NCBI GenBank assembly: GCA_000697335.1
Contig: JNEM01013681.1
Coordinates: forward strand, 1-10,593
Source: Conidiobolus incongruus B7586
Taxonomy: Eukaryota; Entomophthoromycota; Entomophthoromycetes; Entomophthorales; Conidiobolaceae
Direction of reading: 5' to 3'
Length of the DNA stretch: 10,593 bases
The notes under the pieces were generated by a model. It ran no database searches. It had not been told where the DNA came from and saw only the letters and a list, made by a program, of their open reading frames with translations. A program made the position numbers and the translations under genes. Below, one piece after another: positions 1 through 8,089 of the stretch (positions are counted from its first letter, which is position 1; each line of letters begins with the position of its first letter).

Positions 1-122
1 TATTATATTTATTAATAATATATATTATTAAATGATGATATTTAGTTATTAATTAGTTAAAATATAAACTTTAAATTTTATCTAAAATAAATTATAAATT
101 TGTAAGTTTTTAGTAATAAAAA

Positions 123-822
123 TTAAAACCTAGTGTATTTATTTTTAACTTTTCTAACTTTTTTAAATTTGTAAAGTATAGAATTAACTAACTTTTTATA
201 CTAAAAAGGGTTAATTTTGTTTTATGCTTCTTAAATATATTTTTAAAATTAATCTAAATTTTCTATTAAAGGAAAAGCTTTAATAACTTTTTTTAACTAA
301 TTTTAAAGGTATTTAATTAGGTTAAAATTAAAAGATTAAAAAAACCACTTTATAATTGTTATTTTGTTATTCTTAAGTTATTTAGTAATAAAAGTTATAA
401 TATAACAAGAAGTATTATCTTACTAAAAAATAATATCAGATTTATTTAATTTATATTATTCAATGGTTTTTTTAATTTATAATTTAGAATATTTTAATAT
501 ATTTTAATATTAATTCTTTTATTAACTTTATAAAAATATTTTATAATTAAAAATAATAAATATCTTTAAATAATAATTAACCTATTATTAAACTTTTAAG
601 TAAAATTAACATGATGGTTATAAAGTAGTTCTATATCTTTTTTAAAATATCTAGCTTTTTTATTAAATTTACTAAAATATATTTTTATTTCATTAAATTA
701 AATAACCTTATTCTAATTAATTTTAATTTAATATTAGTAGTAATATTTAAACTCCTATTTAATTTTATAATAAGATTTTTTTAGTTAAAAGTGTTTTTTC
801 TTAAAATATAAGTAATATCTAT
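123..822 (-). pseudogene. Tc1 transposase remnant of copy A, C-terminal part
   Basis: Read on the minus strand, this matches the catalytic part of the copy C transposase; the natural stop aligns at 123-125. The catalytic triad positions can be located. The first Asp codon is at 692-694 and reads Asn. The second is at 417-419, still Asp, in a Gln-Gln-Asp-Asn context whose Gln codons are now stops. The Glu position is at 312-314 and reads Lys. Tc1 transposases cut and paste their element through a DDE nuclease fold with 34 residues between the last two acidic residues. The N-terminal third lies at 9834-10146, on the far side of the retrotransposon. Many in-frame stops at expected Gln and Trp positions make it non-functional. 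Confidence 0.8.
818..822. repeat. Target-site duplication TCTAT, left copy (gypsy element)
   Basis: TCTAT directly precedes the 5' LTR and recurs directly after the 3' LTR at 9829-9833. Five-base duplications are usual for Ty3/gypsy integrases. In copy B the uninterrupted Tc1 sequence here reads GTATCTATGCTAAT, so the two arms of copy A join at this pentamer. Confidence 0.85.
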
Positions 823-1198
823 TATAAATATTATAATAATTACTATTTAATTAATATCTTTCTTTATTTTAATTTACTATTAAAGATTTAATTATCTAAA
901 TTAAGTCTTATTAATATTTTACAAATTTTTATATTTAAGTAACTTTATTGTTACTTAACCTTATATACTTATATATATATATATTCTACTTAATTATAAA
1001 AAAAACTCAGATTTTTCTCTTTAGCTAAAACTTCAACTTATATTACTTCTTACACAAATAAACCTTTTACTTAATTATTAATATATTTCTTATTATTATT
1101 AGTTAACACTTTAATACTAAAGGATTTAGTTATTATATATTTCTTAAGGTATTAAAAAGCTTACTTCTTTTACCTTTAATTATTGTTATTTACTTATA
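823..1198 (+). repeat. 5' LTR of the gypsy fossil
   Basis: It aligns along its whole length with 9448-9828. Almost all differences are C/T or G/A, plus a length change in a (TA)n tract near 970-982. The two share blocks such as CTTTAGCTAAAA, TTCTTACACAAATAAACC and CTAAAGGATTTAGTTATTAT. The start is set by the TCTAT duplication and the end by alignment to the 3' LTR. Tc1 copy B begins at the next base. No promoter can be assigned with confidence in sequence this degraded. Confidence 0.9.
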
Positions 1199-2153
1199 TA
1201 TTAACTTACAAAAGTAAGTTATTAAATTAAAAACACTTATATTTTTACTAATAACTTAATTAATATTTAATAAAATAAATTTAAATTAAATAATTAAAAT
1301 CTATTATATTTATTAATTATATATATCATTAAATAATGATATTTAACTATTAATTAACTAAAATATAAATTTTAAATTTTACCTAAGGTGAGTTATAAAT
1401 TTGTAGGTTTTTGGTGATAAAAAAAAATTAAAACTTAGTGTATTTACCTTTAGCTTTTCTAACTTCTTTAAGTTTATAGGGTATAGAATCAACTAACTTC
1501 TTATATTAAAAAAAGTTAATTTTGTTCTATACTTCTTAAATATATTTTTAAAGTTGATTTAAATTCTTAACTAAAGGGAAAACTTTAATATCTTTTTTTA
1601 ATTGATTTTAAAGGTATTTAATTAGATTAAAGTTAGGAAATTAAAGATACTACCTTATAACTATTATCTTATTATTTTTAAGTTATTTAGTAGTAGAAGT
1701 TGTAATATAACAAAAGGTATTATCTTATTAGAAAATAATATTAGATTTATTTAACCTATATTATTTAATGGTTTTTTTTTAATTTATTGTTTAGAATACT
1801 TTAGTATACTTTAACATTAATTCCCCTATTAACTTTATAAAGATATTTTATACCTGAAGATAATATATATTCCTAAATAATAATTAACCCACTATTATAC
1901 TTTTAGGTAAAATTAATATAATAGTTATAAAGTAGTTTTATATCTTTTTTGAAGCATTTAACTTTTTTATTAAATTTACTAAAATATATTTTTATTTCAT
2001 TAAACTAAATAACCTTACTCTAATTAGTTTTAGTTTAATATTAATAGTAATATTTAAACTTTTACTTAGTTTTACAATAAGATTTCTTTAGTTAATAATG
2101 TTTTTTTTAAAGTATAAGTGGTATCTATGCTAATATAAAACACATATAATAGT

Positions 2154-2158
2154 ATTAG
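2154..2158. repeat. Target-site duplication ATTAG, left copy (solo LTR)
   Basis: A perfect match to 2397-2401. The uninterrupted Tc1 sequence in copy C (reverse complement of about 3475-3490) reads ATCAGTGTTAACTAAT, so the pentamer is present once in the empty site. Confidence 0.8.
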
Positions 2159-2396
2159 TGTTGGTAATATTACCAACCACTTACATTATTATCATCAAAT
2201 TAAATAATCTCAACTAATCCTATAATTACTAAGTTATCTATTATTATTTGATTTTACTTTTATTGATAAAAAAAACAAAGGAGGAAGATAGTTTTTTTTA
2301 TTAAATTAAGTATAGAATAAAAAATAAACTTATTTTTTTTCTTTTACTATTTAAATTATAATTTCTAATCACACACATAAGAAAAAAAACTTAACA
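2159..2396. mobile_element. Solo LTR, 238 bp, inside the copy B transposase
   Basis: An insertion absent from Tc1 copies A and C. It starts TGTTGGTAATATTACCAACC and ends CTTAACA, giving TGTT...AACA termini flanked by perfect ATTAG duplications. These are the marks of an LTR left after recombination between the two LTRs of a retrotransposon. The first bases form an 18-bp palindrome (2160-2177). A TGTTGG start is common among Ty1/copia LTRs, so copia is my guess, but no coding part remains to prove it and the orientation is uncertain. It holds pyrimidine-rich and A-rich tracts and a CACACACA run, and keeps more CpA than the Tc1 sequence around it, as if it were single-copy or late-arriving. Confidence 0.72.
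2160..2177. repeat. 18-bp perfect palindrome at the solo LTR end
   Basis: GTTGGTAATATTACCAAC is its own reverse complement. It overlaps the TG terminus of the solo LTR, so it belongs to the LTR end rather than to the Tc1 target. It could form a small hairpin or cruciform. Confidence 0.75.
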
Positions 2397-2401
2397 ATTA
2401 G
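2397..2401. repeat. Target-site duplication ATTAG, right copy (solo LTR)
   Basis: It matches 2154-2158 exactly. The Tc1 sequence then continues as TATTAACTAATATTC, matching copies C and A/D. Confidence 0.8.
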
Positions 2402-2870
2402 TATTAACTAATATTCTTATATAGTTTTATAATACTTGTTGTGTTTCTACAATAGTATTATATTTGCTTGTATTAACTAACTTACAAATATACTTCTTAT
2501 TATATTTATTTATAATTTTAACACATTTAAGTTTAAGTTTAAATGTTTTTTTATTGTTATTCTTAATAACCCTAACTATAATAAACTAGCTAACACTAGT
2601 AATTCTAACAATATTATAAGTTGATTTACTTTTTTTATAAAGTTAATTAATGTACAAGTAGATTTTTTTAAAGAGGGATTTAAGTATAATAATACTAATA
2701 AATAAAATTTAGTATATTTTTAAAATATAATATAAAATAATAACAAAGAGAGAAAAAAGATATAGTTATATATTGTTAAATATATCCTTTTATCTCAAAA
2801 ACCTACAAATTTATAACTTATCTTAGTTAAATATTAAAGGTTAATATTTTTGCTAATAGTTTACTATATA

Positions 2871-3090
2871 CACTAACCTATAAAAGTGAGTTATAAAATT
2901 AAAAATATATATATTTTAATTAATAACTAAAACAATTATATATATTAGATTACTTAAAACTATAATATATAGTTAAGGTATATTATTTAATAATAGATAA
3001 ATATATTTAGATATATTTAGTAAACTATTAGCAAAAATATTAACCTTTAATATTTAACTAAGGTAAGTTATAAATTTACAGGTTTTTGAG
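2871..3090 (+). repeat. Copy C 5' inverted repeat with two direct repeats (IR/DR)
   Basis: The outer terminal repeat is about 33 bp from 2871. A second block (about 3040-3090) is the inverse of about 4222-4275. Both share a core: GTGAGTTATAAA at 2886-2897 and GTAAGTTATAAA at 3063-3074, spaced 177 bp. The sequence between them is not clearly conserved between left and right ends. Two spaced transposase-binding repeats per end are known from IR/DR-type Tc1 elements such as Sleeping Beauty; that these are binding sites is inference. Confidence 0.75.
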
Positions 3091-3199
3091 ATAAAAGGAT
3101 ATATTTAATAATATATAACTATATCTTTTTTCTCTCTTTGTTATTATTTTATATAATATTATAAAAATATATTAAATTTTTTTTATTAGTATTATTATA

Positions 3200-4211
3200 C
3201 TTAAATCCCTCTCTAAAAAAATCCACTTGTATATCAATTAACTTTATAAAGAAGGTAAATTAACTTATGATATTGCTAGAATTACTAATGTTAGCTGGTT
3301 TACTATAGTTAAGGTTGTTAAGAATAACAATAAAAAACATTTAAACTTAAATTTAAGTGTGTTAAGATTATAAATAAATATGATAAGAAGTATATTTGTA
3401 GGTTAGTTAGTATAAGCAAGTATAATACTATTGTAGAAATATAACAGGAACTATAAGATTATACAAGAATATTAGTTAACACTGATACTATTTATATATT
3501 TTATGTTAATATAGATACCACTTACACTTTAAGAAAAAACACCTTTAACTAAAGAAATCCTATTATAAAACTAGGTGGGAGTTTAAATATCACTACTAAT
3601 GTTGAACCAAAACTAATTAGAGTAAGGTTATTTAATTTAATGAAACAAAAATATACTTTAGTGGATTTAATAAAAAAGCTAAATGTTTTAGAAAAGATAC
3701 AGAATTATTTTATAACTATTATGTTAATTCTACCCAAAAGTATAATGGTAGGTTAATTATTATTTAGGGATATATGTTATCTTTAGGTATAGGGTATTTT
3801 TATAAAGTTAATAAGGGAATTAATACTAAAATTTATTAAAGTATTCTAAATAATAAATTGAAAAAAACTATTAAATAATATAGGTTAAACAAATCTAATG
3901 TTATTTTCTAGTAAGATAATACCTTTTGTTATATTACAGCTTCTACTACCAAATAACTTAAAAATAACAAGATAACAGTTATAAAGTAGCTTTTTCAATC
4001 TTTTAACTTTAATCTAATTAAACACCTTTAGGATTAGTTAAAAAAAGTTATTAAAGCTTTCCCCCCAATAAAAAATTTAGATCAACTTTAAAAATATGTT
4101 CAAGAAGTATAGAACAAGATTAACCCTTTTTAGTGTAAGAAGTTAATTGATTCTATACCCCACAAACTTAAAGAGGTTAGAAAAACTAAAGGTAGATACA
4201 CTAGGTTTTAA
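3200..4211 (+). pseudogene. Tc1 transposase (DD34E) of copy C, dead
   Basis: This would be a cut-and-paste transposase of about 335 codons, the usual Tc1 length. The N-terminal helix-turn-helix is readable at about 3242-3330 (KEGKLTYDIARITNVS...). A middle part at 3364-3540 is in another frame, and the catalytic part at about 3543-4208 in a third, so at least two frame changes occur. The first Asp position (3639-3641, context F-N-E-T-K) reads Asn. The second Asp (3915-3917) is kept, after two Gln-to-stop codons. The Glu position (4020-4022) reads Lys, with exactly 34 codons between the last two, which separates Tc1 from mariner (DD34D) and pogo/Fot1 types. About twenty in-frame stops, mostly TAA or TAG, sit at expected Gln or Trp sites. 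The natural stop is TAA at 4209-4211. The start codon is not preserved; the first conserved residues are near 3200. Confidence 0.87.
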
Positions 4212-4221
4212 TTTTTTTTTA

Positions 4222-4441
4222 TCACCAAAAATCTACAAATTTATAACTCACCTTAGTTAAAATTTAAAGGTTTATATTTTAGCTAATTAATAACTAAATA
4301 TCATTATTTAATGATATATATAACTAATAAATATAATAGATTTTAATTATTTAATTTAAGTTTATTTTATTAAATATTAATTAAGTTATTAGTAAAAATA
4401 TAGGTGTTTTTGATTTTATAACTCACTTTTGTAGGTTAGTG
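4222..4441 (-). repeat. Copy C 3' inverted repeat with two direct repeats (IR/DR)
   Basis: The inverse partner of 2871-3090. On the minus strand the outer end reads CACTAACCTACAAAAGTGAG, the cleanest terminus in the window. The core repeat TTTATAACTCAC appears at 4415-4426 and again at 4240-4251, spaced 175 bp, matching the 177-bp spacing at the other end. The inner repeat begins about 10 bp after the transposase stop. Confidence 0.75.
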
Positions 4442-4443
4442 TA

Positions 4444-4586
4444 TATCTAAATATATTTATTTATTATTAAATAATATACCTTAATTATATATTATAATTT
4501 CAAGTAATCTAATATATACAATTATTTTAGTTATTAATTAATATATATATATTTTTGATTTTATAACTCATTTTTGTAGGTTAGTA
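4444..4586 (-). repeat. Detached 5' end of Tc1 copy B
   Basis: These 143 bp match the reverse complement of 2871-3013 (the copy C 5' end) and the outer 5' end of copy A at about 10333-10475. They belong to copy B and were separated from its body by the insertion of copy C. The TA at 4587-4588 is the target duplication paired with 1197-1198, and gypsy interior sequence follows. Confidence 0.85.
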
Positions 4587-4588
4587 TA

Positions 4589-4810
4589 TAATAACAACAA
4601 TTAAAAAAATTTAAAAATATTTTTACTATTATAATTAAAAACTTTATAATTATAACTTATTATTTAATATTTAATTAAAACAAGATAAACACTTAAAGTT
4701 TTAATAACAATAACTATTATTCTATTAATTAACAAGATTTTATTAATACTAATAATACCTTTATTAAGTATAGATTAAAATTAGGTTAAACCTAGTAGAT
4801 TAACTATATA
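4589..4810 (+). other. Gypsy fossil 5' leader region
   Basis: Interior sequence between the 5' LTR/Tc1 B junction and the first Gag-like reading. A primer-binding site should lie at its very start, but the sequence is too altered to name the priming tRNA. No coding signal was seen here. Confidence 0.6.
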
Positions 4811-5620
4811 CAATAAATGATAGCTAAATTAAATAGTTATAGAGTTTTATTATCTATTTTAAGAAACTTTAACAAAGTTAAGTTCTTTGTAAATAACCTA
4901 ATTATTTATAATAGCTTAAAATCTCTTAAAAAACTAAAAGAATTTTTAAACAAACTAACCAAATTCTTTAAAGAAATCAAAACTTTAAATCTATATAATT
5001 TAGAAAAAAATTTAGCTTTTAAATTAACCTTTAATTTTAAACTTTAGTGGTGTAAATACTTAAAAGACATACTTAATCTTATTAGTGGTTCTTTTTATTT
5101 TAATAAAATCTAAACATTTAACCAATTTAAATAAGTAATTAAGTAGAGGTTTTACCTATTAGATATAGTTACTTTAACTTAAAATAAATTAGCAAAGATT
5201 ACTTAGAAATCTTTAGTTAGAAATTTCATAGAAGAATTTACCTAGCTTGAATTAAAAATTCCCAACTTATCTAAAAGTGAAAAAAAACAAGTTTAAAAGA
5301 AAACTTAAGCTTAATATTTCTATAGTTGTCTATTTTAAGATTAATATAAAAACAGCTAGTATTGCTACTTTAACTAAAACAACTATTAAGGTAAAAAATG
5401 ATTAGAATTATATTAAAAGAATAAATAAGAGTTTTTATACAAGCTTTAATAATTCCCTATCTAAATTATTTAATCTTAATATTATAGATATATATACAAT
5501 ATAGAAAAAATAGTATCTAACTAAAAAAAAATTATACTTAAGAAAAAATAAAAGATACTTCTATTGTAAATAAATTAATATAGATCACTATTAGAATAAA
5601 ATATCTTAAGAAGTTATTTA
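4811..5620 (+). pseudogene. gag: Gag region of the gypsy fossil, ending in a zinc knuckle trace
   Basis: Gag would form the particle that packages the element's RNA. An open stretch of 76 codons (4817-5047), rich in Lys, Leu and Asn, survives at its head and reads like a helical Gag N-terminal region, but it is a leftover and not a gene. Near 5555-5600 an RYFYCK reading followed by a spaced His and Asn-Lys pattern resembles a CCHC nucleic-acid-binding knuckle, which marks the end of Gag. The assignment rests on this knuckle and on position before protease; the capsid part has no recognisable motif of its own. The region is broken many times. Confidence 0.6.
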
Positions 5621-5899
5621 ATAGTAAAAACTCTAGTGATATAATTTTAAACAATAATATTCAAGTGAATAATAAAGAAAGTAATCAACAGATTAATAAT
5701 TAATCTAGTTTAAATTTAACCTAATGTAGTTAAAATAACAAAAATAAATTTTTATTAAAAATTCTTTATAATAAACCCTTAAAATTATATTCAAATAACT
5801 AAAAATTATTTTAAAATTTATTAGAAAAGAAGAGTAATATCTATCTAAACTCTTATTTATTAGATTTTAATGAAAATAAATTATTTTTCTTGTAAATCT

Positions 5900-6515
5900 T
5901 TAAAGGTACTCTAAATAAACACCTTATTTTTTTTCCTACTTAACTTTAAATATAATAATATATTTATTGATAAAGATATTGTTAAAAGATTTAAATTATT
6001 TTATAATCAAACAAATATAATATTAAATTATATTAATAATACCTAATAAACTACTAAAGGATCTTTATATTATAATATTCTATTAGTGATAGGTTACTTT
6101 AAAAGAATTTAATTTATAATAGGTTTTATAAAATATAATGTTTTTATAAGTTTTTGTTAGTTTTAAAAATATTATCCAATTATCATAAATAAAAGTTTAT
6201 TTAATAAGCATATTTTTTTTGTTTTGCTATAATAGTTTAAGTTATAAGCTAATAACTAATTCTATTATAGAAAAAGATACTAATAGTATCTTTTTTAATA
6301 ATATAATAATTTTAAGAATATCCTTTGTGAATTTAATTAAAAAGTTAGAAAATCAATCTAATATAATTTATATCAACTTTAACATTATCTCTATTTCTTT
6401 AAAAGATCTAAAAGATACCTTAAATGTTAAAAATCTATTATATAAGGTTGTTAATAAATACAGAAATATTTTTAAAGTTCTAACCACTTTATCACTAAAA
6501 AAATATGTCTTATAA
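5900..6515 (+). pseudogene. pol: Protease region and linker to RT in the gypsy fossil
   Basis: Around 5940-6000 the reading FIDKDIVKRF resembles the segment just after the active site of chromovirus aspartic proteases, which cut the Gag-Pol polyprotein. Downstream an open stretch of 98 codons (6219-6515) covers the spacer between protease and reverse transcriptase; it includes a KYRNIFKVL reading, similar to the conserved lead-in to gypsy RT. This stretch is a remnant, not a separate gene. The active-site triad itself is not readable with confidence. Confidence 0.55.
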
Positions 6516-6559
6516 AATTAAACTATTACTTAACACTTAACCTTATTATAAATTACCTC

Positions 6560-7260
6560 ATTATATCTCTTTTAAATAGTATAAGGTTTTTTATGAAGAA
6601 ATAAACAAGCTATTAAAATTAGGTTTTATATAACCTTCTACAAACCCTTAAAGTTTACTAGTTTTTTTATTAAAAAATGTAATAAAGGTTGGTGATTTTA
6701 TATTGATAATAAAATTTTTAATAATAAAATAATTAAAGATAAAACTTTTTTACTTAATTTAAATAAAAGTAGAGAAAATTTATAAGCACAAACTACTTTA
6801 CTAAAATAAATCTTAAGAACAATTATTATAATATTTTAATTAACAAATAAAATATCTTTTTAATTGTTTTTAATTATACATTATAATATTATAAGTTTAA
6901 AGTTATAAATTTTAAACTTTATAATATATTTGTTATATTTATAAAACTTATAAATAGTTTATTTAGCAAGTATTATAATGATTTTATTATATACTACTTA
7001 AATAATATTTTAGTTTATTCAAAAACTTTAGATAATTATATTTTATATATAGAGATTATCTTACAAATATTTAACTAAAATTAGTTGCTAGTAAAACTCT
7101 TTAAATATATTTTTGCTACTTTATCTATTTTATTTTATAATTATATTATCTCTTCTAAAAAAATTTTTATTAACTTAACAAAACTTTAAAGATTATACAA
7201 CAAAAATATCTTTACCAGTAAATATTAAGTAATAGCTTTTTTAAGATTAGTTATATATTT
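6560..7260 (+). pseudogene. pol: Reverse transcriptase of the gypsy fossil
   Basis: Reverse transcriptase copies the element's RNA into DNA. Segments in RT order can be read: a YEEINKLLKLGFI lead-in near 6590-6630, a KK-x-NKG block near 6675-6695 that corresponds to the conserved finger motif, and FSKYYNDF then YYLNNILVYSKTLDNY near 6960-7040, which occupy the palm and catalytic YxDD positions. The catalytic box is altered. The Ile-Leu-Val-Tyr-Ser that follows is typical of Ty3/gypsy RT. The region is broken at many points. Confidence 0.8.
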
Positions 7261-7369
7261 TAAAGACTATATTCCTACATTTACTAAGTTTATTAGTTTT
7301 ATATTTAACTTATTAAAGATAAACTATTTACTTAAACCCCTAATAAAACTTTTTCTTTTTATACACTAA

Positions 7370-7720
7370 TTTACAAAATTATTATAGCTTCAATATTTGT
7401 TATGTTTAACTTTAAATTACTAGTAATTATATTTATAAATATGTTTACCTATATTATAAGTGGTTAAATAACACAAAGTAAAATTATTAAAGATTTTAAA
7501 AAGTATAACTATTTTAAAACTTTACAGAAGGTAACTAAGCACCAAAAAGTTTTTAAACATTTAAATCTAAAGCCTTTAGTGTTTTAATCTAGAAAATTAA
7601 CACCTACTGAATAGAATTATTTTGTATATAAATAAAAAATATTTACATTGGTAGAAATTATAAAAAAGTTTAGTTTTTAGTTATCCCATCAAGAGTTTTT
7701 ATGCTTAAGTAATTATAAAT
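7370..7720 (+). pseudogene. pol: RNase H of the gypsy fossil
   Basis: RNase H removes the RNA strand during reverse transcription and directly follows RT in Ty3/gypsy elements. The clear anchor is SRKLTPTE at 7588-7611, followed by a NYFVY reading; this is the conserved SRKLxPxExNY segment of the gypsy RNase H domain. It falls about 600 bp after the RT palm motif, the usual spacing. The rest of the fold is only faintly visible. Confidence 0.72.
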
Positions 7721-8089
7721 GATTGATTTATTTAAATTTACAAAAGTACCTATCTAAAAAATAAATTAGATAGATGAAAACTATCTAAGAGTATCTATTC
7801 CTAATTAAATACTTTCCTAGTAAATAAAATAAAGTTGTAGATATATTGAGTAAAAATCTAATCTATATACCAGTATGTAATAAGTGTAAAAAACTAATTA
7901 AAACTAGCTTAACAATTATTCCCTTAAACAATAAAAATTTTATTAAATTTTAAAAGAAAAACTATAATATGATAATTTTTATTTAATAATTAAAGCTAAA
8001 ATAAAAGAGAATAATAATAAAAAACTTTCTAAATATAAAAGATTTTAAATATTAAATAATTTATTATATAAACATAATAAATTATGTAT

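Larger units (their letters stand above)
1..822 (-). mobile_element. Tc1-like DNA transposon copy A, 3' arm (outermost element)
   Basis: This stretch is a diverged direct repeat of 1302-2126 (copy B) and the reverse complement of about 3510-4340 (copy C). By that alignment about 103 bp of its outer end lie beyond the window's left edge. It stops at 822 where the gypsy 5' LTR begins, and the same transposon resumes at 9834 after the 3' LTR. The two arms plus the missing end come to about 1.57 kb, the length of the other copies. It contains the inner inverted repeat (about 40-120) and the C-terminal two-thirds of a dead transposase. It is the most heavily mutated of the three copies, with very few CpA or TpG left. 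Confidence 0.85.
1428..2684 (-). pseudogene. Tc1 transposase of copy B, dead and interrupted
   Basis: This is the reverse-strand counterpart of the copy C transposase, with the natural stop at 1428-1430 and the N-terminal region near 2684. Catalytic positions are the first Asp at 1999-2001 (now Asn), the second Asp at 1722-1724 (retained, in a Gln-Gln-Asp-Asn block) and the Glu at 1617-1619 (now Lys). The helix-turn-helix region aligns at about 2560-2650. A solo LTR with its duplication adds 243 bp at 2159-2401. In-frame stops replace expected Gln and Trp codons throughout. No product of any length is expected, and copy B could only have been moved by another copy's transposase. Confidence 0.83.
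1199..4441. repeat. Long inverted repeat made by head-to-head Tc1 copies B and C
   Basis: Arms 1199-2866 and 3018-4441 are reverse complements, apart from the solo LTR in the left arm and scattered C/T and G/A differences. The spacer of about 150 bp (2867-3017) is the 5' tip of copy C; its partner in copy B was pushed to 4444-4586 when C inserted. For example, TAGTAAACTATTAGC at 3018-3032 mirrors 2852-2866. A transcript across it would fold into a long hairpin. Confidence 0.88.
2871..4441 (+). mobile_element. Tc1-like DNA transposon copy C, full length (innermost)
   Basis: This 1571-bp unit is bounded by CACTAACCTA... at 2871 and its inverse ...TAGGTTAGTG at 4441, with TA at 2869-2870 and 4442-4443, as expected for Tc1/mariner integration. 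It sits inside the 5' inverted repeat of copy B; B sequence breaks at 2866-2870 and resumes at 4444. Four bases found at the equivalent place in copies C and A/D are missing in B around the junction, either a small deletion or an allele difference. Its ends are the best preserved of the three copies, consistent with its being the last Tc1 to arrive. The transposase inside is dead. Confidence 0.9.
1199..4586 (-). mobile_element. Tc1-like DNA transposon copy B (interrupted by copy C and a solo LTR)
   Basis: Copy B lies at the 5' LTR/interior junction of the gypsy fossil, flanked by TA duplications at 1197-1198 and 4587-4588. Its left end (1199) begins TATTAACTTACAAAAGTAAG. The reverse complement of its right end (4586) begins TACTAACCTACAAAAATGAG, so these are decayed inverted repeats. 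Copy C (2871-4441) interrupts it close to its 5' end, and a 238-bp solo LTR interrupts its transposase. Removing both, and their duplications, leaves about 1.57 kb, equal to copy C. A full-length but dead element. Confidence 0.87.

Noticed and set aside
2165-2173. TAATATTAC, identical to the geminivirus origin nonamer, within a palindrome
   Set aside because: It is short and likely by chance in AT-rich DNA. It is the centre of a perfect palindrome at a solo LTR end rather than the loop of a stem-loop, and there is no Rep gene nearby.
2154-2405. A 234-bp MITE or Mutator-like insert with 9-bp duplications
   Set aside because: A 9-bp reading (ATTAGTGTT/ATTAGTATT) is possible with one mismatch, but it leaves no terminal inverted repeat. 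Moving the boundary gives TG...CA ends and a perfect 5-bp duplication, which fits a solo LTR better.
2781-3110. CRISPR-like or tandem repeat array around the repeated AAACCTACAAATTTATAACTT motif
   Set aside because: The recurrences are the inner and outer direct repeats of Tc1 ends in opposite orientations, not regularly spaced repeats with unique spacers.
3543-4208. A variant genetic code (TAA/TAG as Gln) rescuing the transposase
   Set aside because: Stops also replace expected Trp codons, catalytic Asp and Glu are changed by G to A, and frame changes are present. Mutation explains all of these; recoding explains only some.
4817-5047. Open reading frame of 76 codons as a host gene
   Set aside because: It lies at the Gag position of the gypsy fossil, has AT-driven composition (Leu, Lys, Asn, Phe) and no independent start context. 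It is a surviving open stretch of a dead element.
6219-6515. Open reading frame of 98 codons as a host gene
   Set aside because: It lies between protease and RT of the gypsy fossil and reads like the conserved linker into RT. It is part of the dead pol region.
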